Shown one piece after another: positions 1 to 6,728 of a stretch of DNA of 21,397 nt. Source of the DNA: an uncultured Hungatella sp. (GTDB taxonomy: Bacteria; Bacillota; Clostridia; Lachnospirales; Lachnospiraceae); the NCBI GenBank assembly GCA_910588505.1, contig CAJUPQ010000060.1:1-21397 (forward strand), read 5' to 3'. The notes under the pieces were generated by a model, which searched no databases, was not told where the DNA came from, and saw only the letters and a list, made by a program, of their open reading frames with translations. The translations under genes were made by a program, and so were the position numbers. Position 1 is the first letter of the stretch; the number at the start of each line of letters is the position of its first letter.

Positions 1-54
1 TATGTTTGGTTTCAAGACCCTAATTCAATATCAACACAATTTTTGACTAACACC

Positions 55-71
55 TAAAAAATATACTGCTG
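55..71. repeat. attL core (17-bp direct repeat, left copy)
   Basis: TAAAAAATATACTGCTG is identical to 11177-11193. A chance 17-bp identity exactly at both borders of an integrase-bearing unit is very unlikely. Just inside is a small hairpin, ATCGGC-6 nt-GCCGAT (75-92). Read on the minus strand in the frame of the glycosylase gene, this copy encodes Gln-Gln-Tyr-Ile-Phe followed at once by TAG, which is the C-terminus the host gene would have without the element. Confidence 0.8.
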
Positions 72-126
72 TAAATCGGCTGAAATGCCGATAAAATCAG
101 CATTTTTTGCATGTATGCTAGTTTAG

Positions 127-147
127 TACCCCAATAAATACCCCAAT
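127..147. repeat. Candidate left integrase arm-type sites (2 x TACCCCAAT)
   Basis: Two direct TACCCCAAT repeats at 127-135 and 139-147 are spaced 12 bp start to start. The same motif is clustered at the other end of the element (11005-11055). Arm-type sites near both att cores are expected for tyrosine integrases that have an N-terminal DNA-binding domain, as this one does. Assignment is by position and motif sharing only. Confidence 0.55.
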
Positions 148-228
148 TTCTAAAATTAATGGTTAAAAGTCAAGGACCCAGGGACTCCAGGGCCTTTAAA
201 ATGTTATTTTCGAAGTTTCCAGTTTTTA

Positions 229-732
229 TCATTCCTCTTCTCTTTGATATTCGGGAATCTTGGTCAATAGCTCCAACTGCTCAATCGCTTTATCTTGACC
301 TTTTTCATTAAGCAAATCAAACAGCATATTTATTTTATCGCTATTTGATTCACCATATTTGTTTTTATAATAGTTCTGGTGTACTGTGGCTATTTTATTT
401 TCAAGTTCATTTTGAGATGAAATTAATTCCTCTAAGCGATGTATTATTTTTGATGTTTCGGCTTGCCCAGGTGATTCACGGATCAGTTTGTCCAGAATTT
501 TGTCAAATTCACGCTCTCCCTCTTCATATTCTTCATCCCATCCAAGTATCTGTGATGGAAATGTATCAAAGATATCAGCTAATTTTTCTATTGTTTCTAA
601 GTTTGGTTCTCGTTTTCCGTTTTCCCAATTAAAAATTGCATTTTGAGAAACATTTAATTGTGAAGCCAGCTCTTTTTGTGTCATTTTTGCATTAAGTCTA
701 AATTTTTTTAATTGCGTTGCAACATTAGCCAT
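229..732 (-). CDS. CI-like phage repressor (XRE-family HTH)
   Basis: This 167-aa protein has an N-terminal XRE/Cro-CI helix-turn-helix at about residues 7-60 (MTQKELASQLNVSQNAIFNWE, then the typical NLETIEKLADIF helix). A charged, partly coiled-coil tail follows. There is no S24 peptidase domain with a visible Ser-Lys dyad, so induction by RecA-stimulated self-cleavage is not supported and an antirepressor-type trigger is more likely. It is divergent from the Cro-like gene at 862, across a 129-bp region with back-to-back promoters and repeated sequence elements, the classical lysogeny switch. The start follows an AAAGGAG-like site (plus-strand 743-749). By position it is the master repressor of the rightward replication genes; the role is inferred from family and context. 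Confidence 0.85.
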   Translation of the reverse strand: MANVATQLKKFRLNAKMTQKELASQLNVSQNAIFNWENGKREPNLETIEKLADIFDTFPSQILGWDEEYEEGEREFDKILDKLIRESPGQAETSKIIHRLEELISSQNELENKIATVHQNYYKNKYGESNSDKINMLFDLLNEKGQDKAIEQLELLTKIPEYQREEE

Positions 733-754
733 TTTTTATAATCTCCTTTGTTTG

Positions 755-783
755 ATAATAGCAAAACGGTGAAATAATTGCAA
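755..783 (-). promoter_or_regulatory. Repressor promoter (sigma-70 type)
   Basis: On the minus strand, TTGCAA (778-783) and TATTAT (755-760) are separated by exactly 17 bp, just upstream of the repressor ATG. The -10 lies beside an ATAGCAAAA direct repeat (758-766), whose twin at 799-807 lies in the spacer of the opposing promoter. The two may be operator half-sites. Confidence 0.7.
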
Positions 784-790
784 TTCAATA

Positions 791-819
791 TTGACAATAT
801 AGCAAAAAGTTGTTATTAT
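791..819 (+). promoter_or_regulatory. Early rightward promoter (extended -10)
   Basis: TTGACA (791-796), a 17-bp spacer and TATTAT (814-819) with TG at 811-812 form a near-consensus extended -10 promoter facing the Cro-like gene. The ATAGCAAAA repeat (799-807) lies within the spacer, where a bound repressor would block RNA polymerase. Confidence 0.8.
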
Positions 820-828
820 GTCAATTAA

Positions 829-847
829 AAACACCAAAAAGGTGTTT
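829..847. promoter_or_regulatory. Candidate operator, AAACACC-5-GGTGTTT palindrome
   Basis: A perfect 7-bp inverted repeat with an AAAAA centre lies between the -10 of the early promoter and the AGGAGGG ribosome-binding site of the Cro-like gene. A second palindrome of the same 7-5-7 layout, also with a CC-A-rich-GG core, sits in the promoter of the HIRAN gene (7648-7666). Binding by the repressor or Cro-like protein is inferred. Confidence 0.55.
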
Positions 848-861
848 AGGAGGGTAAATAT

Positions 862-1059
862 ATGATGCTTAGTAGAAACAAAATTAATATTGCAATGACA
901 CGAAAAAAAATGTCCTATACTGCTATGGCAGAAATCTATGGCGTGAGCCGGGCTAGGATGAATGTTATTCTTAACAGTAAGAAGGTAAGTCCGATGACCA
1001 TTGGGCGGCTGGCAGAGGTTCTTGAAGTTGACGTAACTGAGATTTTGGAGGAGGAATAA
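862..1059 (+). CDS. Cro-like small HTH regulator
   Basis: This 65-aa protein is essentially one XRE-type helix-turn-helix: helices around MSYTAMAEIYGVSRARMNVILNS, then the SPMTIGRLAEVLEVDVTEIL signature typical of small Lachnospiraceae/Clostridium phage Cro-like regulators. It is the first gene after the early promoter. AGGAGGG (848-854) lies 7 nt before the first of two adjacent ATG codons (862 and 865), so 862 was chosen. It is divergent from the repressor, which implies a role in the lytic/lysogenic (or replication/quiescence) switch, but no target is shown by sequence alone. Confidence 0.85.
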   Translation: MMLSRNKINIAMTRKKMSYTAMAEIYGVSRARMNVILNSKKVSPMTIGRLAEVLEVDVTEILEEE

Positions 1060-1102
1060 CCGCAGTAGAAAAAATGACCAAAATATTTAATCTTAATAAG
1101 CT

Positions 1103-1142
1103 AGCCAGTTAACATATGGCATAGAATTGGATGTTATTGGCT
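1103..1142 (+). promoter_or_regulatory. Imperfect hairpin in the cro-xis intergenic region
   Basis: AGCCAGTTAACAT (1103-1115) can pair with ATGTTATTGGCT (1131-1142) with a one-base bulge, leaving a loop of about 15 nt. It lies in the 193-bp gap between the Cro-like gene and the next gene, which contains no other gene. No T-tract follows, so it is not a standard terminator. It may be an mRNA structure or a protein-binding site. Confidence 0.35.
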
Positions 1143-1252
1143 GGGGACTTGCAAAACATATAGTGCTGGTAGGCTAGGAACATAAGCAGAGAAATCACAT
1201 GTGACGAATTAAGCACCAAATAAAACACTACGAAATTTTATGGAGGTATTTC

Positions 1253-1459
1253 ATGAATAACAGATTAGAACGTAACACCATGGGCGTTGAGGTAAAGACC
1301 GGGCGAATAGACCAGGCGTGTGCCAGGTATGGGGTAGGGCGTAACACCATGCGCAGTATTGCGGAACAGGCCGGGGCCGTCAGACGCATAGGCCGGAATT
1401 ATCTGATTGACTTTAAGGTGGTTGACAAGTATCTGGATTCACTGTCTGGAGAGAAGTAA
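1253..1459 (+). CDS. Small HTH protein, excisionase/AlpA-like
   Basis: This 68-aa basic protein has a helix-turn-helix of the MerR/excisionase type: QACARYGVGRNTMRSIAEQAG, then a basic strand (VRRIGRNYLIDFKVVDKYL) of the kind seen in Xis/AlpA-like winged helices. The start is set by TATGGAGG (GGAGG 7 nt before ATG 1253). It lies between the Cro-like gene and the replisome organizer, where clostridial phages and integrative elements often carry such a protein. It could be the directionality factor for the integrase at 9829 or a transcription regulator of the replication genes. The integrase is 8.5 kb away in the linear map but adjacent, across attP, in the circle. Confidence 0.65.
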   Translation: MNNRLERNTMGVEVKTGRIDQACARYGVGRNTMRSIAEQAGAVRRIGRNYLIDFKVVDKYLDSLSGEK

Positions 1460-1475
1460 AGAAAGGGATTAGATA

Positions 1476-2345
1476 ATGGCTGATGTGAAATGGATTAAAA
1501 TTACGGTCAACATTTTTGATGATGAAAAAATTCTCCTGATAGAATCCCTTCCAGATGCGGACGCAATCATTGTAATCTGGTTCAAGTTACTTTGTCTTGC
1601 GGGAAAACAAAATAATCATGGTGTGTTCATGCTAAATGATTCAATCCCGTACACGGATGAAATGCTTGCCACGATTTTTAGACGTAAAGTAACCACGGTA
1701 AAAATGGCTCTGGAAACATTTGAGCGGTTCGGGATGATCGCCCGCATTGATGGGGCTGTCACAATCCCTAAATGGGGCAAGCACCAGAGCCTTGACCAAC
1801 TGGAGAATCGTCAGGAGTACATGAGGGAATATATGCGGGATTACCGCCAAAAACAGAAAGGATTAACCTATAAAGTTTACGGTAAATCTAACAGTAAAGC
1901 TAATGTTAGCGCCCTAGAAGAAGATATAGATATAGAAAAAGATAAAGAATATATATTATGCTCTCCTGACGGCGAGCGAGAGCCCCCCAAAGAGGAAAAT
2001 CAACCCCCAGAGCCTGTCACAAAGACAGCTTTGCAGCAGGACAAGGAGGACTTCGAGGTTATTTACGCAGCGTACCCGAAAAAGCGTGGGAAATCAAAAG
2101 CATTTGAATATTATCGGGGGTATGTGGGAAAAGGCCGGGTAATCAACGGAACCCGTTACTGCCTTGACCGGAGAGAAATCTATCTGGCGGTGAAGGCTTA
2201 TGTTGGACAAATGGAAAAGGCGGGAACTGACCTACAGTACTACAAGAATTTTGATACATTCATGAACAAGGCAGTATTAGATTATCTACCAGAAAGGAAT
2301 GGTGATTATGAATCACAGTCAGAAAGCAGTGTCAGACTCTGGTAA
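1476..2345 (+). CDS. Phage replisome organizer
   Basis: This 289-aa protein is an origin-binding replication initiator. The N-terminal ~120 residues (ADVKWIKITVNIFDDEKILLIE ... FERFGMI) match the phage replisome organizer N-terminal domain, a winged-helix fold. A basic, Lys/Gln-rich linker follows, then a C-terminal domain (about 190-289) with YPKKRGKSKAFEYY, typical of DnaD-like or loader-interacting tails. An AT-rich stretch near 1915-1955, coding the acidic/Lys linker, is a plausible origin because related phages place theirs inside this gene. The next gene, a DnaC-like loader, overlaps its 3' end. Together they would melt the element's origin and load the host replicative helicase. Confidence 0.85.
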   Translation: MADVKWIKITVNIFDDEKILLIESLPDADAIIVIWFKLLCLAGKQNNHGVFMLNDSIPYTDEMLATIFRRKVTTVKMALETFERFGMIARIDGAVTIPKWGKHQSLDQLENRQEYMREYMRDYRQKQKGLTYKVYGKSNSKANVSALEEDIDIEKDKEYILCSPDGEREPPKEENQPPEPVTKTALQQDKEDFEVIYAAYPKKRGKSKAFEYYRGYVGKGRVINGTRYCLDRREIYLAVKAYVGQMEKAGTDLQYYKNFDTFMNKAVLDYLPERNGDYESQSESSVRLW

Positions 2346-3066
2346 ATGTCCAGTATGCGGTGGTACTGGGTGGAGACTGGTAAAAGAGCAAGCGGAGGGA
2401 TATGACATCCCCCTTGATTTTGCCCGTCCATGTACGAAATGCCAAGGAGAGCGGCGTTTGGAGGATAGGACAGGCATCCCGCCGCAATTCCATGAGGCAA
2501 CCCTTGAACGATTTGGATTTGATTCTTATGGCCAAAACATGGAGCGTCTCAAAACACTGGTACATAATTACTTTGCCAGATACGCGGAGTTGGCAAAGAC
2601 CGGAAAGGGATTGTATTTGTGGAGTAAAACAGCTGGCAGTGGGAAAACATTTTTAGCCTGCTGCCTGGCAAGGTCCATCACGATACGCTACAATCTCCAG
2701 ATACGCTTTACCACAGTGCCAGACTATTTAGCTTTAGTGGCAGACTCCTATAAACGGCAGCAGGGAGCCCAGGACGAAAGTGAAGTATTCAGAAGATGTC
2801 CCTTATTGGTTCTGGATGATATCGGCACGCAACGGAGCGGAGAATGGCAACAGCAGGAACTTTTTAGGATTGTGAATGACAGGTTAAACGCTGGAAATAT
2901 CACTTTTTTTACCTCAAACATGCCGCCGGAAAAATTAAATGTGGATTACCGAACCATAGACAGAATCAGAAAGGCGGCGGTCGTGCTGCAGATGCCAGAG
3001 GAATCGATTCGGTTAAAAAAGGCACAAGAAGAACAGGCTTGTTTTGTCGAAAGGATGTTGATGTGA
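2308..3066 (+). CDS. DnaC-like helicase loader (AAA+ ATPase)
   Basis: This 252-aa protein loads DnaB/DnaC-type replicative helicase onto the origin. N-terminal paired cysteines (Cys14/Cys17 in CPVCGG and Cys42/Cys45 in CTKCQG) form a likely zinc-binding module. The AAA+ core follows: Walker A GSGKT (110-114), Walker B LLVLDD (166-171) and sensor-1 TSN (202-204). Two in-frame ATGs exist. 2308 is preferred over 2299 because AAAGGA (2293-2298) is then 9 nt upstream. It overlaps the replisome organizer by 38 bp, and its stop shares a base with the next start (TGATG), so the three genes are probably translationally coupled. Confidence 0.88.
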   Translation: MNHSQKAVSDSGKCPVCGGTGWRLVKEQAEGYDIPLDFARPCTKCQGERRLEDRTGIPPQFHEATLERFGFDSYGQNMERLKTLVHNYFARYAELAKTGKGLYLWSKTAGSGKTFLACCLARSITIRYNLQIRFTTVPDYLALVADSYKRQQGAQDESEVFRRCPLLVLDDIGTQRSGEWQQQELFRIVNDRLNAGNITFFTSNMPPEKLNVDYRTIDRIRKAAVVLQMPEESIRLKKAQEEQACFVERMLM

Positions 3067-3440
3067 TGAATAGCAGGCAGAAAGGTGCCAGGGGCGAGCG
3101 GGAGTTGGCCGGAATCCTCCGGGAGTATGGTTTCGACTCCCGCCGAGGCCAGCAATACAGTGGCGCTAATGGTGACGCTGACGTGGTCGGCCTTCCGGGC
3201 ATCCATGTGGAGGTCAAGCGGGTGGAGCGTCTGAACATCAGCGAAGCCATGAAACAGAGCCAGAGAGACGCAAGACCCGGAGAGCTTCCGGCAGTCTTCC
3301 ACCGAAGGAATCGGGAGGAATGGCTTGTCACTATGCCTCTGGGAGACTGGATAGAACTATACCAAAGGTTTGTAGCAGTTGAAAGCTGTCTGGAGGCAGA
3401 ATCAAACGCAACGAATAAAACAGACCAAAAGGAGGTTTGA
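3066..3440 (+). CDS. Hjc-like PD-(D/E)XK nuclease (Holliday junction resolvase type)
   Basis: This 124-aa protein begins with RQKGARGERELAGIL, the helix carrying the first acidic residue in Hjc-like resolvases. It then has GDADVVGLPG and HVEVKR, the Asp and Glu-X-Lys residues of a PD-(D/E)XK active site. Such proteins resolve branched DNA during phage replication or packaging. The start overlaps the helicase-loader stop (TGATG at 3064-3068), with AAAGGAT about 11 nt upstream. An in-frame upstream ATG (3039) lacks a good ribosome-binding site and lies deep within dnaC. Junction specificity is inferred; it could be a more general structure-specific nuclease. Confidence 0.75.
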   Translation: MNSRQKGARGERELAGILREYGFDSRRGQQYSGANGDADVVGLPGIHVEVKRVERLNISEAMKQSQRDARPGELPAVFHRRNREEWLVTMPLGDWIELYQRFVAVESCLEAESNATNKTDQKEV

Positions 3441-3446
3441 GAGATC

Positions 3447-3611
3447 ATGACACGAAAAGAGCAGCGGATTATGGATATCATGACAGAGCGACACACTGAC
3501 CAGGACGTGGCCGAACAGCTGTTTATGGATGAATTGATGGAGCGGTATCCGGATCTGGCAGAGAAAAACCTGGACGTGGCGGAGACGCTTTATGAGCTGG
3601 GGAATGGGTAA
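3447..3611 (+). CDS. Small acidic helical protein, unknown
   Basis: This 54-aa protein (MTRKEQRIMDIMTERHTD...) is strongly helical and acidic with no recognised domain. The start is well supported: AGGAGG (3430-3435) lies 11 nt before ATG 3447, with no better start. It follows the resolvase by 6 bp and so belongs to the replication operon. Small helical proteins at this place in phage early operons often modulate host or phage enzymes, but nothing in the sequence gives a function. Confidence 0.6.
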   Translation: MTRKEQRIMDIMTERHTDQDVAEQLFMDELMERYPDLAEKNLDVAETLYELGNG

Positions 3612-3683
3612 TGTGAAAGATAATACAGCGTTTTTACCTGAACAAATCCTAACATGGTGTTGAGATACTCTCCTGCAGGTCTT

Positions 3684-3729
3684 CTATACGCCTGCTGCCT
3701 CCAGGCCAGAAGTGGCAGCAGGCGTATAG
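3684..3729. repeat. Perfect 16-bp inverted repeat upstream of the sigma gene
   Basis: CTATACGCCTGCTGCC (3684-3699) and its exact complement (3714-3729) flank a 14-nt loop. The stem contains the CCTGCTGCC/GGCAGCAGG 9-mer dispersed in this element. No T-run follows, so it is not a canonical intrinsic terminator. It lies in the 186-bp gap between the small acidic gene and the sigma-factor gene and may be an attenuator, an RNA-processing site or a protein-binding palindrome. Confidence 0.8.
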
Positions 3730-3797
3730 GGCCGGGACAGTTTGCGGGTTCCTTCGAAATCTGGTTGGTAAATCCATTATACGGAGGAGCGGTAAAT

Positions 3798-4754
3798 ATG
3801 TCAAACGAACAGCTTGTGACACGCATTAAGGCCGGGGTGGACGTGGCCGAGAATATGGAGCGGCTGTATTTCCAGGTAAAGGGTTTCATTCACTCCATAG
3901 CCTGGGGATACCGTGGTTTTGGAGAGATTGAGGATTTGGAACAAGAGGGATACCTTGCCCTGTATCCTGCCATTGACGGATACGATCCGGAACGTGATAT
4001 TAAGTTTGTGACCTATGCGGAGCCGTGGATTCGGCAGCGGATACAGCGGTACATCCAGAATAATGGCAGCTGTTTAAGGCTTTCGGTCCATCGTCTGGAA
4101 AGGGTGCGGCGGTATCGCCGGTTTGTTTCTGCCTATGCGGCAGAATACGGCCAGGAGCCGTCAGAGATAGAGGCGGCGGCCAACCTGAACATTACCAGAG
4201 AGCAAATACGGGATATCCGGAAAGATGCGTACAGAGTTCGCCTGGGGAGCCTGGACAGCCCTGTGACCGGTCTGGACGGCGAGGAAGATGGGACCGTGGG
4301 GGATATGGTCGCCTCCGGTGAGGATCTAGAGGGGGACGCCCTGGAACGGATGGAGTGTGAGGAGTTAAGGCGGGAATTGTGGTCTTGTGTGGACTCATTG
4401 CCCGGGAGACAGTCGGAAGTACTCCGGATGAGGTATCAGAAGGACATGACCCTGGGGGCCATTGGGCAGGAATATGATACCACGCCGGAGGCCGTGCGGC
4501 AGATACATGCCAAGGCGCTGCGGGAGCTGCGAAAGCCCAGGCATAGCAAGCGGTTAAAACCTTTTTTACCAGAGGCAGATCGGATTTACAGTGCCGCCTT
4601 GATGGGAAATGGTGTCTCCAGGTTCAACACGACCTGGACCAGCAGCACGGAACGGGTTGCCTTGAAACGGCTGGGAGACAGGGGAAGATTGCGCTCTCCG
4701 GTCAGATGGACAGACAGAACGAAGGAGAATCAGATAAGGAGTTATGGAGAATGA
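3798..4754 (+). CDS. Element-encoded sigma-70 family sigma factor
   Basis: This 318-aa protein would redirect host RNA polymerase core. Region 2 is at about residues 20-90 (GEIEDLEQEGYLALYPAIDG, then FVTYAEPWIRQRIQRYI, the -10 recognition helix). Region 3 is at about 95-150 (EPSEIEAAANLNITREQI). Region 4 is at about 195-246 (LPGRQSEVLRMRYQKDMTLG, with the TPEAVRQIHAKALRELR helix-turn-helix). A basic 70-residue tail follows. It is longer than ECF factors and lacks the region 1.1 of RpoD. The start at 3798 is fixed by GGAGGAG (3783-3789); upstream in-frame sequence runs through the hairpin and is not protein-like. In clostridial phages such factors sit at the early-to-late boundary, and here the late genes are absent. 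Confidence 0.88.
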   Translation: MSNEQLVTRIKAGVDVAENMERLYFQVKGFIHSIAWGYRGFGEIEDLEQEGYLALYPAIDGYDPERDIKFVTYAEPWIRQRIQRYIQNNGSCLRLSVHRLERVRRYRRFVSAYAAEYGQEPSEIEAAANLNITREQIRDIRKDAYRVRLGSLDSPVTGLDGEEDGTVGDMVASGEDLEGDALERMECEELRRELWSCVDSLPGRQSEVLRMRYQKDMTLGAIGQEYDTTPEAVRQIHAKALRELRKPRHSKRLKPFLPEADRIYSAALMGNGVSRFNTTWTSSTERVALKRLGDRGRLRSPVRWTDRTKENQIRSYGE

Positions 4755-5239
4755 GGCTGGATAGAAAAAAATTTCAGGAGATTATGGACAGGGAGAAATG
4801 GACAGAGGAGGCTATCTGTCACCGGACAGGGTTAACCAGGCGGTCGGTAAAATGGATTATGAAAAATGGCGAGGTGTCAGAGGATGCGCTGGAGAGAATC
4901 GCAGATATGGCAGGGGTTAAGGTAGGGGAAATCTCCCTGCCTGATATAACGGCATTTAACGATAATACGATTGAGTTCCTGAAAGACCACGAAAGGGCTA
5001 CGGTCAGTTTCTCCCAGGGGCGGTATAAGTCCAGAATTCGCAAGTTGGCAAAAGAGAGGCCCGGAGAATGTCAGATTGTGGCCGAGAATAAGGACGGCAG
5101 TTTGTGCGCCCATATCCCTACATCCTGGGTGAAGATTTCCCCTCCTGCTGCAAGGTCAGAGGAACAAAGGGAAATTGCAAGGGAGAGAATGTATAGGTAT
5201 CATTCAAAACATGGCAGTACACTGCATGAAAAGGGGTAA
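4751..5239 (+). CDS. HTH protein fused to a phage-type C-terminal domain
   Basis: This 162-aa protein has an N-terminal XRE-like helix-turn-helix (about residues 8-60: WTEEAICHRTGLTRRSVKWI ... LERIADMAGVKVGEI). A C-terminal segment follows (SFSQGRYKSRIRKLAKERP, then CAHIPTSWVKISPP), which I recognise as a recurrent small phage/ICE protein usually found alone. The start codon overlaps the sigma stop as ATGA (4751-4754), with AAGGAG at 4736-4741, so translation is probably coupled to the sigma factor. An earlier in-frame ATG (4706) lacks a ribosome-binding site. The fusion suggests a regulator acting with the sigma factor; function is unproven. Confidence 0.7.
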   Translation: MRLDRKKFQEIMDREKWTEEAICHRTGLTRRSVKWIMKNGEVSEDALERIADMAGVKVGEISLPDITAFNDNTIEFLKDHERATVSFSQGRYKSRIRKLAKERPGECQIVAENKDGSLCAHIPTSWVKISPPAARSEEQREIARERMYRYHSKHGSTLHEKG

Positions 5240-5441
5240 TTTCCGCTCTAAACAGATTGAGGGTACAATTTATAGGGTAAGGGGTAAAAACGGGAAAATG
5301 ACACTGAAAAACATAATGGGAGAACGAGACAGCACATAAGCGGAATATGATTGATTCATGGGAAACCAGAGAGCCAAAGCGGCTTACCCTCCATCTTCGG
5401 AGGGGCTAAAACCTTCAGACGAAAGAAAGGAGGGATTGCCA

Positions 5442-5546
5442 ATGTATGTTACATACTCTGATTTGATGTTAGCAAATATTAGTTCATCAGTTTGGATCGA
5501 ACACCCCTCCCAGAAATTTCCGGGTACCCCTCCTAAGTTAGTCTGA
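5442..5546 (+). pseudogene. Truncated holin-like (type I-style) toxin gene
   Basis: After a very strong AAAGGAGGG (5426-5434), ATG 5442 begins MYVTYSDLM, the conserved start of small hydrophobic holin-like toxins (family starts of the form MxVTYSDL followed by a transmembrane helix). Here the hydrophobic segment is missing; the frame continues into unrelated polar sequence and stops at 5546. The upstream leader has a CCCTCC-loop-GGAGGG hairpin (about 5389-5406), which together with the in-frame leader is typical of these loci. The gene appears cut after codon 9 by a rearrangement. Identification rests on the first residues plus the leader. Confidence 0.55.
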
Positions 5547-5560
5547 AAAAAAGTTTAATG

Positions 5561-5671
5561 CTACCTTTCTATCATGGCCAGGCGGTAAAAAATGTTTTCG
5601 GGATCCTCAATTTGGATAAATATCCGTTTACCTTTTTTCTGTTCGCTGGCATTCGCCGCAATGTTATGCAT
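5561..5671 (-). CDS. Very short reading frame, doubtful
   Basis: A 36-aa minus-strand frame (MHNIAANASEQKKGKR..., then a plausible strand/helix pattern IFIQIEDPENIFYRLAMIER). It has protein-like composition and ends in TAG at 5561, but there is no clear ribosome-binding site and no recognised family. It may be the remnant of a small gene from DNA otherwise lost here. Kept only because the composition stands out from the surrounding sequence. Confidence 0.2.
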   Translation of the reverse strand: MHNIAANASEQKKGKRIFIQIEDPENIFYRLAMIER

Positions 5672-5772
5672 GATTTTCAAATCTGTCGCAGGCGCTATTA
5701 AATATTATCGTTTTGTTTCCTGCTGCCACACTGTTAACAGAGGGTTGAAGCGTGAGCGAAGCATGAGAAATC

Positions 5773-6009
5773 ATGAATATGCTCATCTTGGAGCGGGGTC
5801 AAGTTGTGCCCACTTGTGGACACGCTATGTATGCCCTACACGGACATATACATACACCATATGGAGGTTATGCGAACGAAAAGGATTATATGGTTGGCCG
5901 TTCACAAAACCGACGAATCAAAATGCCACTCCTTGCAACAGGGATTGAATGTCTGCCAATCAAATACACAAATATCTCTGAAAATGTCATTGGATTAAGT
6001 ACCAGTTAG
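5773..6009 (+). CDS. Hypothetical 78-aa frame, doubtful
   Basis: The frame begins MNMLILERGQVVPTCGHAMY and includes HGHIHTPYGG, superficially like a metal-binding motif. No Shine-Dalgarno sequence precedes it and no family is recognised; the surrounding DNA is otherwise non-coding. It could be a gene remnant or chance. Confidence 0.2.
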   Translation: MNMLILERGQVVPTCGHAMYALHGHIHTPYGGYANEKDYMVGRSQNRRIKMPLLATGIECLPIKYTNISENVIGLSTS

Positions 6010-6169
6010 CCCCATTTGGGGCTTAGCTATCCAGGATCCGGCAGCAGGCAGAGCCGAAAATAAAATTGTCTGCACTTGTGTGGAAGGTATATGCGCATGT
6101 AACGGTGTCCGAAAACAACCATTGAACTCACTCAAACTTAGCAAAACTCAACATTTTTCCACATAAGAA

Positions 6170-6393
6170 CCCTGCTGCCCTCCAGGCTCTAGGGTAACAG
6201 GGGCAACTCTCCCATGGTTGACCATCATCAATTTGAGGGCGGTTCCCCAGTCTGCCTAATTCTAAGGTGGCTGTGAAAAACTTGTTAAAACTTGTTATGA
6301 CATTTTAGGGTAATAAATCAAAATGATGTTCTGTTAAATGCGAATAGGCTCTGCCCCCAGTGGGAAGCCCGCTGCCCTCCAGGGTAACAGGGC
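6170..6393. repeat. Two related hairpins of the CCTGCTGCC family
   Basis: At 6170-6202, CCCTGCTGCCCT pairs with AGGGTAACAGGG (one mismatch, one wobble) around a 9-nt loop. At 6367-6393, GCCCGCTGCCCT pairs with AGGGTAACAGGGC around two bases with a one-base slip. Both share the string CTGCCCTCCAGG and the right arm GGGTAACAGGG, so they are copies of one element, reminiscent of REP-type repeats. The second is followed directly by another hairpin with an ATTT loop (GGCCC-ATTT-GGGCC), echoing AGCCCC-ATTT-GGGGCT at 6008-6023. Confidence 0.65.
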
Positions 6394-6680
6394 CCATTTG
6401 GGCCTGGTTAACTGCCAGCCATTTGGTGGTGAGGTATCCCTGTTTTGGAAATACCCAGAGTATGAGCGTCGCATCTCTGGTATGTGCCTGTGCTTTTCCA
6501 GAATGGTCATATTTCCGTTTTATCGGGCAGGGTGGAACATCTTATGGGCAAAGGACTTAAAGGTCATTTTAGGCGTTTTAGACGCTGACAATAGGGGCAA
6601 ACTCTTTCCAGAATGGAAACACTTGGGAATGTCCTTTGAATGATGTCAAGGAAGGCAGCAGGTTTATATTTTGCCTAAAG

Positions 6681-6711
6681 AAAAAGTCCCCCCAGGGATA
6701 AACCCCGGAGG
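6681..6711 (-). terminator. Intrinsic terminator of the Uma2 cassette
   Basis: On the minus strand, CCTCCGGGG and CCCTGGGGG form a 9-bp stem (two G-U pairs) with loop TTTAT, followed by GACTTTTTC. It lies 18 nt after the Uma2 stop. Confidence 0.7.
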
Positions 6712-6728
6712 AACATTAGAGAAGCTGA

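Larger units (their letters stand above)
5240..6680. other. Gene-poor, hairpin-rich stretch
   Basis: About 1.4 kb without a convincing intact gene, between the HTH gene and the Uma2 cassette. It holds a truncated holin-like toxin (5442), two very weak reading frames (5561-5671 minus, 5773-6009 plus), and hairpins at 6008-6023, 6170-6202 and 6367-6393. It also has four exact copies of the CCTGCTGCC/GGCAGCAGG 9-mer (5719, 6040, 6171, 6654), a tandem AACTTGTTA pair near 6279-6298, and a repeated TTTCCAGAATGG (about 6494 and 6605). Open frames at 6338-6643 have no ribosome-binding site and atypical composition. It could be a deletion scar where phage late genes were lost, or a functional non-coding region such as an origin, packaging site or regulatory RNA. 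Confidence 0.6.

Noticed and set aside
2657..2665. CCTGCTGCC inside the helicase-loader gene (also 10273-10281 in the integrase and 13493-13501 in the MutS2-like gene)
   Set aside because: These copies encode ordinary Cys/Ala-type codons without hairpins and were not counted as members of the non-coding repeat family.
3654..3797. Upstream extension of the sigma-factor frame
   Set aside because: The extension translates the 16-bp inverted repeat and lacks a ribosome-binding site; GGAGGAG fixes the start at 3798.
6338..6643. 101-codon plus-strand frame as a gene
   Set aside because: No ribosome-binding site; it runs through the hairpin repeats and its composition is not protein-like.
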